64,000 bases of DNA from Antedon bifida (GCA_963402885.1 OY727096.1:12753820-12817819), one strand, 5' to 3'. Positions 15,001-29,131 are shown, counted from the stretch's first letter. Numbers and translations are program-made. The notes: a model not told the origin generated them from the letters alone.

Positions 15001-18000
15001 TAAAAACATCAAAGTGTACAGAATAGCTTCAAATCGCATTTGGAGACGTTTTAGACCATTTTGTGATTTTCGAAAAAACTTTTCACACAAAAACATCATA
15101 GTGTACCGAATAGCTTCAAATCGTATTTGGAGACGTTTTAGACCATTTTGTGATTTTCGAAAAAACTTGTTAACATAAAAACACCAAAGTGCTTAGAATA
15201 GCTTCAAATCGCATTTGGAGACGTTTTAGACCATTTTGTGATTTTCGAAATAACTTGTTAACATAAAAACATCAAAGTGTACAGAATAGCTTCAAATCGC
15301 ATTTAGAGACGTTTTAGACCAATTTTTTTATTTTGGAAAAAACTTGTTAACATAAAAACACCAAAGTGCTTAGAATAGCTTCAAATCGCATTTTGAGACA
15401 TTTTAGACAATTTGTGATTTTCGAAAGAACTTGGTTACACAAAAACATAAAAGTGCTTAAAATCGCATTAGAAACCGTTTTAGACCATTTTGAGCATTTC
15501 GATAAAACTTTTCACACAAAAACATCAAAGAGCACAAAATAGCTTAATATCGTATTTAAAAACGTTTTAGACAATTTTGAGCATATCGACAAAAATTTTT
15601 CACACAAAACATCAAAGTGTACAGAATAGCTTCAAATCGCATTTGGAGACGTTTTAGACCATTTTGTGATTTTCAAAAAAACTTGTTAACAAAAAAAACA
15701 CCAAAGTGCTAAGAATAGCTTCAAATCGCATTTGGAGACAATTTAGACCATTTTGTGATTTTCGAAAAAACTTGTTAACATAAAAACACCAAAGTGCTTA
15801 GAATAGCTTTAAATCGCATTTGGAGACGTTTTAGACCATTTTGTGATTTTCGAAAAAAATTGTTAACATAAAAACACCAAAGTGCTTAGAATAGCTTCAA
15901 ATGCCATTTGGAGACGTTTTAGACCATTTTGTGATTTTCGAAAAAACTTGTTAACATAATAACACCAAAGTGTACAGAATAGCTTCAAATTGCATTTGGA
16001 GACGTTTTAGACCATTTTGTGATTTTCGAAAAAACTTGTTAACATAATAACACCAAAGTGTACAGAATAGCTTCAAATTGCATTTTGAGACATTTTAGAC
16101 CATTTTGTGATTTTCGAAAGAACTTGGTTACACAAAAACATAAAAGTGCTTAAAATCGCATTAGAAACCGTTTTAGACAATTTTGAGCATTTCGATAAAA
16201 CTTTTCACACAAAAACATCAAAGAGCACAAAATAGCTTAATATCGTATTTAAAAACGTTTTAGACCATTTTGAGCAATTCGACAAAAATTTTTCACACAA
16301 AACTTCAAAGTGTACAGAATAGCTTCAAATCGCATTTAGAGACGTTTTAGACCATTTTGTGATTTTCGAAAAAAGTTGTTAACATAAAAACATCAAAGTG
16401 TACAGAATAGCTTCAATTCGCATTTTGAGACGTTTTAGACCATTTTGTGATTTTCGAAAAAACTTGTTAACATAAAAACACCAAAGTGTACAGAATAGCT
16501 TCAAATTGCATTTGGAGACGTTTTAGACCATTTTGTGATTTTCGAAAAAACTTGCTAACATAAAAACACCAAAGTGCTTAGAATAGCTTCAAATCGCATA
16601 TTGAGACATTTTAGAATATTTTGTGATTTTCAAAAAAATTTGGTTACACAAAAACACCAAAGTGCTTAGAATAGCTTCAAATCGCATTTCGAGACGTTTT
16701 AGACCATTTTTAGCATTTCGACAAAAATTTTTAACACAAAACATCAAAGTGTACAGAATAGCTTCAAATCGCATATGAAGACACTTTAGACGATTTTGTG
16801 ATTTTCGAAAAAAGTTGTTAACATAAAAACATCAAAGTGTACAGAATAGCTTCAAATTGCATTTGGAAACGTTTTAGACCATTTTCTGATTTTCGAAAAA
16901 AATTGTTAACATAAAAACATCAAAGTGCTTAGAATAGCTTCAAATCGCATTTGGAGACGTTTTAGACCATTTTGTGATTTTCGAAAAAACTTGTTAACAT
17001 AAAAACATCAAAGTGTACAGAATAGCTTCAAATCGCATTTGGAGACGTTTTAGACCATTTTGTGATTTTCGAAAAAACTTTTCACACAAAAACATCAAAG
17101 AGCACAAAATAGCTTAATATCGTATTTAAAAACGTTTTAGACCATTTTGTGATTTTCGAAAAAACTTGTTAACATAAAAACACCAAAGTGCTTAGAATAG
17201 CTTCAAATCGCATTTTGAGACATTTTAGACCATTTTGTGATTTTCGAAAGAACTTGGTTACACAAAAACATAAAAGTGCTTAAAATCGCATTAGAAACCG
17301 TTTTAGACCATTTTGAGCATTTCGATAAAACTTTTCACACAAAAACATCAAAGAGCACAAAATAGCTTAATATCGTATTTAAAAACGTTTTAGACCATTT
17401 TGAGCATTTCGACAAAAATTTTTCACACAAAACTTCAAAGTGTACAGAATAGCTTCAAATCGCATTTAGAGACGTTTTAGACCATTTTGTGATTTTCGAA
17501 AAAACTTGTTAACATAAAAACATCAAAGTGTACAGAATAGCTTCAAATCGCATTTGGAGACGTTTTAGACCATTTTGTGATTTTCAAAAAAACTTGTTAA
17601 CAAAAAAACACCAAAGTGCTTAGAATAGATTCAAATCGCATTTGGAGACGTTTTAGACCATTTTGAGCATTTCGATAAAACTTTTCACACAAAAACATCA
17701 AAGAGCACAAAATAGCTTCAAATCGCATTTGGAGACGTTTTAACCCATTTTGTGATTTTCGAAAAAAGTTGTTAACATAAAAACATCAAAGTGTACAGAA
17801 TAGCTTCATATCGCATTTGGAGACGTTTTAGACCATTTTGTGATTTTCGAAAAAACTTGTTAACATAAAAACACCAAAGTGCTTAGAATAGCTTCAAATC
17901 GCATTTGGAGACGTTTTAGACCATTTTGTGATTTTCGAAAAAACTTGTTAAAAGAAAAACACCAAAGTGCTTAGAATAGCTTCAAATCGCATTTTGAGAC

Positions 18001-21000
18001 ATTTTAGAATATTTTGTGATTTTCGAAAAAACTTGGTTACACAAAAACACCAAAGTGCTAAGAATAGCTTCAAATCGCATTTGGAGACATTTTAGACTAT
18101 TTTGTGATTTTCGAAAAAAGTTGTTAACATAAAAACATCAAAGTGTACAGAATAGCTTCAAATCGCATTTGGAGACGTTTTAGACCATTTTGTGATTTTC
18201 GAAAAAAGTTGTTAACATAAAAACATCAAAGTGTACAGAATAGCTTCAAATTGCATTTGGAAACGTTTTAGACCATTTTCTGATTTTCGAAAAAAATTGT
18301 TAACATAAAAACATCAAAGTGCTTAGAATAGCTTCAAATCGCATTTGGAGACGTTTTAGACCATTTTGTGATTTTCGAAAAAACTTGTTAACATAAAAAC
18401 ATCAAAGTGTACAGAATAGCTTCAAATCGCATTTGGAGACGTTTTAGACCATTTTGTGATTTTCGAAAAAACTTTTCACACAAAAACATCAAAGAGCACA
18501 AAATAGCTTAATATCGTATTTAAAAACGTTTTAGACCATTTTGTGATTTTCGAAAAAACTTGTTAACATAAAAACACCAAAGTGCTTAGAATAGCTTCAA
18601 ATCGCATTTTGAGACATTTTAGACCATTTTGTGATTTTCGAAAGAACTTGGTTACACAAAAACATAAAAGTGCTTAAAATCGCATTAGAAACCGTTTTAG
18701 ACCATTTTGAGCATTTCGATAAAACTTTTCACACAAAAACATCAAAGAGCACAAAATAGCTTAATATCGTATTTAAAAACGTTTTAGACCATTTTGAGCA
18801 TTTCGACAAAAATTTTTCACACAAAACTTCAAAGTGTACAGAATAGCTTCAAATCGCATTTAGAGACGTTTTAGACCATTTTGTGATTTTCGAAAAAACT
18901 TGTTAACATAAAAACATCAAAGTGTACAGAATAGCTTCAAATCGCATTTGGAGACGTTTTAGACCATTTTGTGATTTTCAAAAAAACTTGTTAACAAAAA
19001 AACACCAAAGTGCTTAGAATAGATTCAAATCGCATTTGGAGACGTTTTAGACCATTTTGAGCATTTCGATAAAACTTTTCACACAAAAACATCAAAGAGC
19101 ACAAAATAGCTTCAAATCGCATTTGGAGACGTTTTAACCCATTTTGTGATTTTCGAAAAAAGTTGTTAACATAAAAACATCAAAGTGTACAGAATAGCTT
19201 CATATCGCATTTGGAGACGTTTTAGACCATTTTGTGATTTTCGAAAAAACTTGTTAACATAAAAACACCAAAGTGCTTAGAATAGCTTCAAATCGCATTT
19301 GGAGACGTTTTAGACCATTTTGTGATTTTCGAAAAAACTTGTTAAAAGAAAAACACCAAAGTGCTTAGAATAGCTTCAAATCGCATTTTGAGACATTTTA
19401 GAATATTTTGTGATTTTCGAAAAAACTTGGTTACACAAAAACACCAAAGTGCTAAGAATAGCTTCAAATCGCATTTGGAGACATTTTAGACTATTTTGTG
19501 ATTTTCGAAAAAAGTTGTTAACATAAAAACATCAAAGTGTACAGAATAGCTTCAAATCGCATTTGGAGACGTTTTAGACCATTTTGTGATTTTCGAAAAA
19601 ATTTGTTAACATAAAAACATCAAAGTGTACAGAATAGCTTCAAATCCCATTTGGAGACGTTTTAGACCATTTTGTAATTTTCGAAAAAATTTGTTAACAT
19701 AAAAACATCAAAGTGCTTAGAATAGCTTCAAATCGCATTTGGAGACGTTTTAGACCATTTTGTGATTTTCGAAAAAACTTGTTAACATAAAAACATCAAA
19801 GTGTACAGAATAGCTTCAAATCGCATTTGGAGACGTTTTAGACCATTTTGTGATTTTTGAAAAAACTTGTTAACATAAAAACACCAAAGTGCTTAGAATA
19901 GCTTCAAATCGCATTTGGAGACGTTTTAGACCATTTTGTGATTTTCGAAAAAACTTGTTAACATAAAAACATCAAAGTGTACAGAATAGCTTCAAATCGC
20001 ATTTGGAGACGTTTTAGACCATTTTGTGATTTTTGAAAAAACTTGTTAACATAAAAACACCAAAGTGTACAGAATAGCTTCAAATTGCATTTGGAGACGT
20101 TTTAGACCATTTTGTGATTTTCGAAAAAACTTGCTAACATAAAAACACCAAAGTGCTTAGAATAGCTTCAAATTGCATATTGAGACATTTTAGAATATTT
20201 TGTGATTTTTGAAAAAATTTGGTTACACAAAAACACCAAAGTGCTTAGAATAGCTTCAAATCGCATTTCTAGACGTTTTAGACCATTTTGAGCATTTCGA
20301 AAAAAATTTTTAACACAAAACATCAAAGTGTACAGAATAGCTTCAAATCGCATATGAAGACATTTTAGACGATTTTGTGATTTTCGAAAAAAGTTGTTAA
20401 TTTAACATAAAAACATCAAAGTGTACAGAATAGCTTCAAATCGCATTTGGAGACGTTTTAGACCATTTTCTGATTTTCGAAAAAAATTGTTAACATAAAA
20501 ACATCAAAGTGCTTAGAATAGCTTCAAATCGCATTTGGAGACGTTTTAGACCATTTTGTGATTTTCGAAAAAACTTGTTAACATAAAATCATCAAAGTGT
20601 ACAGAATAGCTTCAAATCGCATTTGGAGACGTTTTAGACCATTTTGTGATTTTCAAAAAAACTTGTTAACATAAAAACATCAAAGTGTACAGAATAGCTT
20701 CAAATCGCATTTGGAGACGTTTTAGACCATTTTGTGATTTTCGAAAAAACTTTTCACACAAAAACATCAAAGAGCACAAAATAGCTTAATATCGTATTTA
20801 AAAACGTTTTAGACCATTTTGTGATTTTCGAAAAAACTTGTTAACATAATAACACCAAAGTGCTTAGAATAGCTTCAAATCGCATTTGGAGACGTTTTAG
20901 ACCATTTTGTGATTTTCGAAAAAAGTTGTTAACATAAAAACATCAAAGTGTACAGAATAGCTTCATATCGCATTTGGAGACGTTTTAGACCATTTTGTGA

Positions 21001-24000
21001 TTTTCGAAAAAACTTGTTAACATAAAAACACCAAAGTGCTTAGAATAGCTTCAAATCGCATTTGGAGACGTTTTAGACCATTTTGTGATTTTCGAAAAAA
21101 CTTGTTAAAAGAAAAACACCAAAGTGCTTAGAATAGCTTCAAATCGTATTTTGAGACATTTTAGAATATTTTGTGATTTTCGAAAAAACTTGGTTACACA
21201 AAAACACCAAAGTGCTAAGAATAGCTTCAAATCGCATTTGGAGACGTTTTAGACCATTTTGTGATTTTCGAAAAAAGTTGTTAACATAAAAACATCAAAG
21301 TGTACAGAATAGCTTCATATCGCATTTGGAGACGTTTTAGACCATTTTGTGATTTTCGAAAAAACTTGTTAACATAAAAACACCAAAGTGCTTAGAATAG
21401 CTTCAAATCGCATTTGGAGACGTTTTAGACCATTTTGTGATTTTCGAAAAAACTTGTTAAAAGAAAAACACCAAAGTGCTTAGAATAGCTTCAAATCGCA
21501 TTTTGAGACATTTTAGAATATTTTGTGATTTTCGAAAAAACTTGGTTACACAAAAACACCAAAGTGCTAAGAATAGCTTCAAATCGCATTTGGAGACATT
21601 TTAGACTATTTTGTGATTTTCGAAAAAAGTTGTTAACATAAAAACATCAAAGTGTACAGAATAGCTTCAAATCGCATTTGGAGACGTTTTAGACCATTTT
21701 GTGATTTTCGAAAAAATTTGTTAACATAAAAACATCAAAGTGTACAGAATAGCTTCAAATCGCATTTGGAGACGTTTTAGACCATTTTCTGATTTTCGAA
21801 AAAAATTTTTAACATAAAAACATCAAAGTGCTTAGAATAGCTTCAAATCGCATTTGGAGACGTTTTAGACCATTTTGTGATTTTCGAAAAAACTTGTTAA
21901 CATAAAAACATCAAAGTGTACAGAATAGCTTCAAATCGCATTTGGAGACGTTTTAGACCATTTTGTGATTTTTGAAAAAACTTGTTAACATAAAAACACC
22001 AAAGTGTACAGAATAGCTTCAAATTGCATTTGGAGACGTTTTAGACCATTTTGTGATTTTCGAAAAAACTTGCTAACATAAAAACACCAAAGTGCTTAGA
22101 ATAGCTTCAAATTGCATATTGAGACATTTTAGAATATTTCGTGATTTTTGAAAAAATTTGGTTACACAAAAACACCAAAGTGCTTAGAATAGCTTCAAAT
22201 CGCATTTCTAGACGTTTTAGACCATTTTGAGCATTTCGAAAAAAATTTTTAACACAAAACATCAAAGTGTACAGAATAGCTTCAAATCGCATATGAAGAC
22301 ATTTTAGACGATTTTGTGATTTTCGAAAAAAGTTGTTAATTTAACATAAAAACATCAAAGTGTACAGAATAGCTTCAAATCGCATTTGGAGACGTTTTAG
22401 ACCATTTTCTGATTTTCGAAAAAAATTGTTAACATAAAAACATCAAAGTGCTTAGAATAGCTTCAAATCGCATTTGGAGACGTTTTAGACCATTTTGTGA
22501 TTTTCGAAAAAACTTGTTAACATAAAATCATCAAAGTGTTCAGAATAGCTTCAAATCGCATTTGGAGACGTTTTAGACCATTTTGTGATTTTCAAAAAAA
22601 CTTGTTAACATAAAAACATCAAAGTGTACAGAATAGCTTCAAATCGCATTTGGAGACGTTTTAGACCATTTTGTGATTTTCGAAAAAACTTTTCACACAA
22701 AAACATCAAAGAGCACAAAATAGCTTAATATCGTATTTAAAAACGTTTTAGACCATTTTGTGATTTTCGAAAAAACTTGTTAACATAATAACACCAAAGT
22801 GCTTAGAATAGCTTCAAATCGCATTTGGAGACGTTTTAGACCATTTTGTGATTTTCGAAAAAAGTTGTTAACATAAAAACATCAAAGTGTACAGAATAGC
22901 TTCATATCGCATTTGGAGACGTTTTAGACCATTTTGTGATTTTCGAAAAAACTTGTTAACATAAAAACATCAAAGTGTACAGAATAGTTTCAAATCGCAT
23001 TTGGAGACGTTTTAGACCATTTTGTGATTTTCGAAAAAACTTTTCACACAAAAACATCAAAGAGCACAAAATAGCTTAATATCGTATTTAAAAACGTTTT
23101 AGACCATTTTGAGCATTTCGACAAAATTTTTTCACACAAAACATCAAAGTGTACAGTATAGCTTCAAATCGCATTTGGAGACGTTTTAGACCATTTTGTG
23201 ATTTTCGAAAAAACTTTTTAACACAAAAACACCAAAGTGCTTAGAATAGCTTCAAATCGCATTTGGAGACGTTTTAGACCATTTGGTGATTTTGGAAAAA
23301 AATTGTTAACATAAAAACATCAAAGTGTACAGAATAGCTTCAAATCGCATTTGGAGACGTTTTAGACCATTTTGTGATTTTCGAAAAAACTTGTTAACAT
23401 AAAAACATCAAAGTGTTCAGAATAGCTTCAAATCGCATTTGGAGACGTTTTAGACCATTTTGTGATTTTCGAAAAAACTTTTCACAAAAAAACATCAAAG
23501 AGCACAAAATAGCTTAATATCGTATTTAAAAACGTTTTAGACCATTTTGAGGATTTCGACAAAAATTATTCACACCAAACATCAAAGTGTACAGAATAGC
23601 TTCAAATCGCATTTGGAGACGTTTTAGACCATTTTGTGATTTTCGAAAAAACTTTTTAACACAAAAACACCAAAGTGCTTAGAATAGCTTCAAATCGCAT
23701 TTGGAGACGTTTTAGACCATTTGGTGATTTTCGAAAAAACTTGTTAACATAAAAACATCAAAGTGTACAGAATAGCTTCAAATCGCATTTGGAGACATTT
23801 TAGACCATTTTGTGATTTTCGAAAAAACTTGTTAACATAAAAACATCAAAGTGTTCAGAATAGCTTGAAATCGCATTTGGAGACGTTTTAGACCATTTTG
23901 TGATTTTCGAAAAAACTTTTCACAAAAAAACATCAAAGTGTACAGAATAGTTTCAAATCGCATTTGGAGACGTTTTAGACCATTTTGTGATTTTCGAAAA

Positions 24001-26206
24001 AACTTTTCACACAAAAACATCAAAGAGCACAAAATAGCTTAATATCGTATTTAAAAACGTTTTAGACCATTTTGAGCATTTCGACAAAATTTTTTCACAC
24101 AAAACATCAAAGTGTACAGAATAGCTTCAAATCGCATTTGGAGACGTTTTAGACCATTTTGTGATTTTCGAAAAAACTTTTTAACACAAAAACACCAAAG
24201 TGCTTAGAATAGCTTCAAATCGCATTTGGAGACGTTTTAGACCATTTGGTGATTTTGGAAAAAAATTGTTAACATAAAAACATCAAAGTGTACAGAATAG
24301 CTTCAAATCGCATTTGGAGACGTTTTAGACCATTTTGTGATTTTCGAAAAAACTTGGTTACACAAAAAAACCAAAGTGCTTAGAATAGCTTCAAATCGCA
24401 TTTGGAGACGTTTTAGACCATTTTAAGCATTTCGACAAAAAATTTTTACACAAAACATCAAAGTGTACAGAATAGCTTAATATCGTATTTAAAAACGTTT
24501 TAGACCATTTTGAGGATTTCGACAAAAATTATTCACACCAAACATCAAAGTGTACAGAATAGCTTCAAATCGCATTTGGAGACGTTTTAGACCATTTTGT
24601 GATTTTCGAAAAAACTTTTTAACACAAAAACACCAAAGTGCTTAGAATAGCTTCAAATCGCATTTGGAGACGTTTTAGACCATTTGGTGATTTTCGAAAA
24701 AACTTGTTAACATAAAAACATCAAAGTGTACAGAATAGCTTCAAATCGCATTTGGAGACGTTTTAGACCATTTTGTGATTTTCGAAAAAACTTGTTAACA
24801 TAAAAACATCAAAGTGTTCAGAATAGCTTGAAATCGCATTTGGAGACGTTTTAGACCATTTTGTGATTTTCGAAAAAACTTTTCACAAAAAAACGTCAAA
24901 GAGCACAAAATAGCTTAATATCGTATTTAAAAACGTTTTAGACCATTTTGAGGATTTCGACAAAAATTATTCACACCAAACATCAAAGTGTACAGAATAG
25001 CTTCAAATCGCATTTGGAGACGTTTTAGACCATTTTGTGATTTTCGAAAAAACTTGTTAACATAAAACCATCAAAGTGTACAGAATAGCTTCAAATCGCA
25101 TTTTGAGACATTTTAGAATATTTTGTGATTTTCGAAAAAACTTGGTTACACAAAAAAACCAAAGTGCTTAGAATAGCTTCAAATCGCATTTGGAGACGTT
25201 TTAGACCATTTTAAGCATTTCGACAAAAAATTTTTACACAAAACATCAAAGTGTACAGAATAGCTTAAAATCGTATTTGGAGACGTTTTAGACCATTTTG
25301 TGATTTTGGAAAAAAGTTGTTAACATAAAAACATCAAAGTGTACAGAATAGCTTCAAATCGCATTTGGAGACGTTATAGACCATTTTGTGATTTTCGAAA
25401 AAAGTTGTTAACATAAAAACATCAAAGTGTACAGAATAGCTTCAAATCGCATTTGGAGACGTTTTAGACCATTTTGTGATTTTCGAAAAAACTTTTCACA
25501 CAAAAACATCAAAGAGCACAAAATAGCTTAATATCGTATTTAAAAACGTTTTAGACCATTTTGAGCATTTCGACAAAAATTTTTTACACAAAACATCAAA
25601 GTGTACAGAATAGCTTCAAATCGCATTTGGAGACGTTTTAGACCATTTTGTGATTTTCGAAAAAACTTGTTAACATAAAAACATCAAAGTGTACAGAATA
25701 GCTTCAAATCGCATTTGGAGACGTTTTAGACCATTTTGTGATTTTCGAAAAAACTTTTCACACAAAAACATCAAAGAGCACAAAATAGCTTAATATCGTA
25801 TTTAAAAACGTTTTAGACCATTTTGAGCATTTCGACAAAAAACAGCAAAGTGTACAGAATAGCTTCAAATCGCATTTTGAGACGTTTTAGAACATTTTGT
25901 GATTTTCGAAAAAACTTTTTAACACAAAAACACCAAAGTGCTTAGAATAGCTTCAAATCGCATTTGGAGACGTTTTAGACCATTTGGTGATTTTCGAAAA
26001 AACTTGTTAACATAAAAACATCAAAGTGTACAGAATAGCTTCAAATCGCATTTGGAGACGTTTTAGACCATTTTGTGATTTTCGAAAAAACTTGTTAACA
26101 TAAAAACATCAAAGTGTTCAGAATAGCTTGAAATCGCATTTGGAGACGTTTTAGACCATTTTGTGATTTTCGAAAAAACTTTTCACAAAAAAACATCAAA
26201 GAGCAC
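9056..26206. repeat. 88-bp satellite array, block 2, with higher-order repeats
   Basis: The same monomer family as block 1 continues for about 17 kb, with more variant monomers (GAAAGAACTTGGTTACAC, CATATGAAGACATTTTAG, GTTAAAAGAAAAACACC). Shared variants give long-range repeats. TTTTGGAAAA at 11938 and 15331 and the CATATTGAGACATTTTAG monomer at about 13200 and 16590 both give 3393 bp. Matching blocks at 17091 and 18485 are 1394 bp apart. The GTTGTTAATTTAAC variant at 20393 and 22332 gives 1939 bp. The last six bases (GAGCAC) form the left target duplication of the next element. Confidence 0.97.
20160..24030. repeat. 1.94-kb higher-order duplication within the satellite
   Basis: A stretch of about 22 monomers starting near 20160 is repeated from about 22100 with the same private variants in the same order: CTAGACGTTTTAG, the 6-base insertion in GTTAATTTAACATA, and AAAATCATCAAAG. 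The spacing of 1939 bp almost equals the 1938 bp seen in block 1. Confidence 0.8.
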
Positions 26207-27328
26207 GGCCGTTCCAAGGCAAAACCACGTAACTCACATTTTTGTCAATTTTGAGATTTTTACATTTGGGGAATTATTACAAATTTATGAACAACCTGTA
26301 AAAATTTCAGGTTTCAGAGATCATTATTTTTAGAGATAGTACCACGTATCTTTAAGCAAAAAACAAATAATTCTGGTATTTTCCAAGGCAAAACAACGTA
26401 TCTACCAGATACGTTGTTTTGCCATGGAAATGAATACGATTTTCGCTTCAAATTCTCACAACCAGCTACAGTTACGTAATTTTGAGACAGAAACCGCTGA
26501 TGCATGACGATATGCATAGCAACGATCTTAACTAAAAGTAAAAGATATTAAACAATACTAGCCCTTTTAGGCTAGACAAATAATTTAATGTATTAAAATT
26601 TAAGAAAGAATTTATTCTAAGAATTTACTATATTTACGAAAAAGTTCAGGCAAGCTTGAAACTAGGCTAGGCTATTATTTTTGACAGACCTAGGCCTACC
26701 TAATCTAGCCTAGTACCCCAGCAGTACTGTCATTGAAACTAGGCTAGGCCTAGCTTACTAGTAGGATGGCCGTTTTTACATTGTTTGTACGTATGCCTTG
26801 TAGTAGCAGGCTAGTAGGTAGGCTATAACATAATAATGCAAATATGTATATATCCTAAATAGTAGATCCAAATGGCTAAGCCTAGCTTCAAATGCACTCT
26901 TTGTTAAGCCAACCTAGTTCGAAGGCAGCATAATTAGTGATCGCAGCCCTCCCGGTACAAAAAGAGTTTCAATCCATTGTTTTTAAAATCATCACAGTTA
27001 CGTTGTTTTGCCATGGAATGACCACAGTTACGTTGTTTTGCCACAGAATATCGCAGTTACGTTGTTTTGCCTCAGAAATGACTTTCATTCTGTGCACGAC
27101 ATTTCCAAGGCAAAACAACGTATCTGATAAAAGTGGTAATAACTTTTGATCAAATTCTTTAAATTATTTAACATTTTGTATTTAATAATAATTATTATTT
27201 ATATATACTCATGCAAAATTTCACATCATTACGATAATTTGTTGCTGAAATGCAAACACTCAAACTTCAATTCAATTTTTCTCGAAAAGCAACATTTTGT
27301 AGTTACGTTGTTTTGCCTTGGAACGGCC
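26207..27328. mobile_element. 1.1-kb TIR element with 6-bp target duplication
   Basis: The termini are GGCCGTTCCAAGGCAAAAC and its reverse complement. Satellite sequence GAGCAC is duplicated exactly at 26201-26206 and 27329-27334. The core GGCAAAACAACGTA, or its complement, recurs at subterminal and internal sites: an almost perfect hairpin at 26387-26423, three direct copies at about 27000, 27030 and 27056, and one at about 27109. Such repeated sites usually bind the transposase. The middle is rich in CTAGGCCTAG-like palindromes. No transposase frame is present, so this is a non-autonomous element. Six-base duplications occur in several superfamilies; I cannot assign this one. Confidence 0.9.
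26387..26423. repeat. 17-bp-stem hairpin built from the element's TIR motif
   Basis: GGCAAAACAACGTATCT, a three-base loop ACC, then the perfect complement. The arm is the same motif that forms the element's ends. Confidence 0.9.
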
Positions 27329-28447
27329 GAGCACAAAATAGCTTAATATCGTATTTAAAAACGTTTTAGACCATTTTGAGGATTTCGACAAAAATTATTC
27401 ACACCAAACATCAAAGTGTACAGAATAGCGTCAAATCGCATTTGGAGACGTTTTAGACCATTTTGTGATTTTCGAAAAAACTTGTTAACATAAAACCATC
27501 AAAGTGTACAGAATAGCTTCAAATCGCATTTTGAGACATTTTAGAATATTTTGTGATTTTCGAAAAAACTTGGTTACACAAAAAAACCAAAGTGCTTAGA
27601 ATAGCTTCAAATCGCATTTGGAGACGTTTTAGACCATTTTAAGCATTTCGACAAAAAATTTTTACACAAAACATCAAAGTGTACAGAATAGCTTAAAATC
27701 GTATTTGGAGACGTTTTAGACCATTTTGTGATTTTGGAAAAAAGTTGTTAACATAAAAACATCAAAGTGTACAGAATAGCTTCAAATCGCATTTGGAGAC
27801 GTTATAGACCATTTTGTGATTTTCGAAAAAAGTTGTTAACATAAAAACATCAAAGTGTACAGAATAGCTTCAAATCGCATTTGGAGACGTTTTAGACCAT
27901 TTTGTGATTTTCGAAAAAACTTTTCACACAAAAACATCAAAGAGCACAAAATAGCTTAATATCGTATTTAAAAACGTTTTAGACCATTTTGAGCATTTCG
28001 ACAAAAATTTTTTACACAAAACATCAAAGTGTACAGAATAGCTTCAAATCGCATTTGGAGACGTTTTAGACCATTTTGTGATTTTCGAAAAAACTTGTTA
28101 ACATAAAAACATCAAAGTGTTCAGAATAGCTTCAAATCGCATTTGGAGACGTTTTAGACCATTTTCTGACTTTCGAAAAAAATTGTTAACATAAAAACAT
28201 CAAAGTGTACAGAATAGCTTCAAATCGCATTTGGAGATGTTTTAGACCATTTTGTGATTTTCGAAAAAAGTTGTTAACATAAAAACATCAAAGTGTACAG
28301 AATAGCTTCAAATCGCATTTGGAGACGTTTTAGACCATTTTGTGATTTTCGAAAAAACTTGTTAACATAAAAACACTAAAGTGCTTAGAATAGCTTCAAA
28401 TCGCATATGGAGACGTTTTAGACCATTTTGTGATTTTCGAAAAAACT
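27329..28447. repeat. 88-bp satellite array, block 3
   Basis: The array continues in register from the target duplication GAGCAC after the 1.1-kb element, with about 12 monomers. It stops abruptly within a monomer after TTCGAAAAAAC at the junction with non-satellite DNA. Confidence 0.95.
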
Positions 28448-28931
28448 TTACCTACTAGGGAACGTAGGTTGGCCGAGGCACTCTGCTTGACTTTCTAGGC
28501 CCCCCACACTACAAGTCCTAGGCCTACCCGTTAGGCCAATTTCTCTCGCGTTGTGGTAATAAGGATACGCAGCTAAAGTGAATTTCCTCCGCTACACTGA
28601 ACCACGAGCTAAGCCTACGTATTTACCGATACTCGTCAATTTATTTTTTATGGCATCAATGCTACACATTTTGCCCATTGATAATACATTTTCTCGTACT
28701 AAAAGTACTTATTAATTTAATTCATTATGTCTATACTTTATTTATTTAGATAATTATTTAGTTTCCGTTTCTTGTTGAATAAACTGCAAATAAATAAAGC
28801 TATTGTATTTCTAAAGGTTCCTTTAGCAAAATGGAATCATCTTTCCTATAGTATATAAGAATACAAAAATATTTAGGATCTCGCTATTTATCTGGTCGAT
28901 GTAGTCTGTGGGGTTAAAGAATACTCGAGCG
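28448..28931. other. Non-satellite stretch before the gap
   Basis: About 480 bases of mixed composition with no satellite monomers, no open frame of note and no recognised repeat. The first 150 bases are GC-richer (CTAGGCCTACC, CCCCCCACAC); the rest is AT-rich. Confidence 0.6.
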
Positions 28932-29131
28932 NNNNNNNNNNNNNNNNNNNNNNNNNNNNNNNNNNNNNNNNNNNNNNNNNNNNNNNNNNNNNNNNNNNNN
29001 NNNNNNNNNNNNNNNNNNNNNNNNNNNNNNNNNNNNNNNNNNNNNNNNNNNNNNNNNNNNNNNNNNNNNNNNNNNNNNNNNNNNNNNNNNNNNNNNNNNN
29101 NNNNNNNNNNNNNNNNNNNNNNNNNNNNNNN
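28932..29131. other. Assembly gap, 200 N
   Basis: Exactly 200 undetermined bases, a common placeholder length, so the true size is unknown. The sequence right of the gap is nearly identical to 33433-33966. Confidence 0.99.

Noticed and set aside
1-28447. CRISPR-like regular spacing
   Set aside because: The whole 88-bp monomer repeats without unique spacers. This is a eukaryotic satellite.
1-28447. CENP-B box in the TTTTCGAAAAAAC part of the monomer
   Set aside because: The TTCG and the following A fit, but the required CGGG half is absent.
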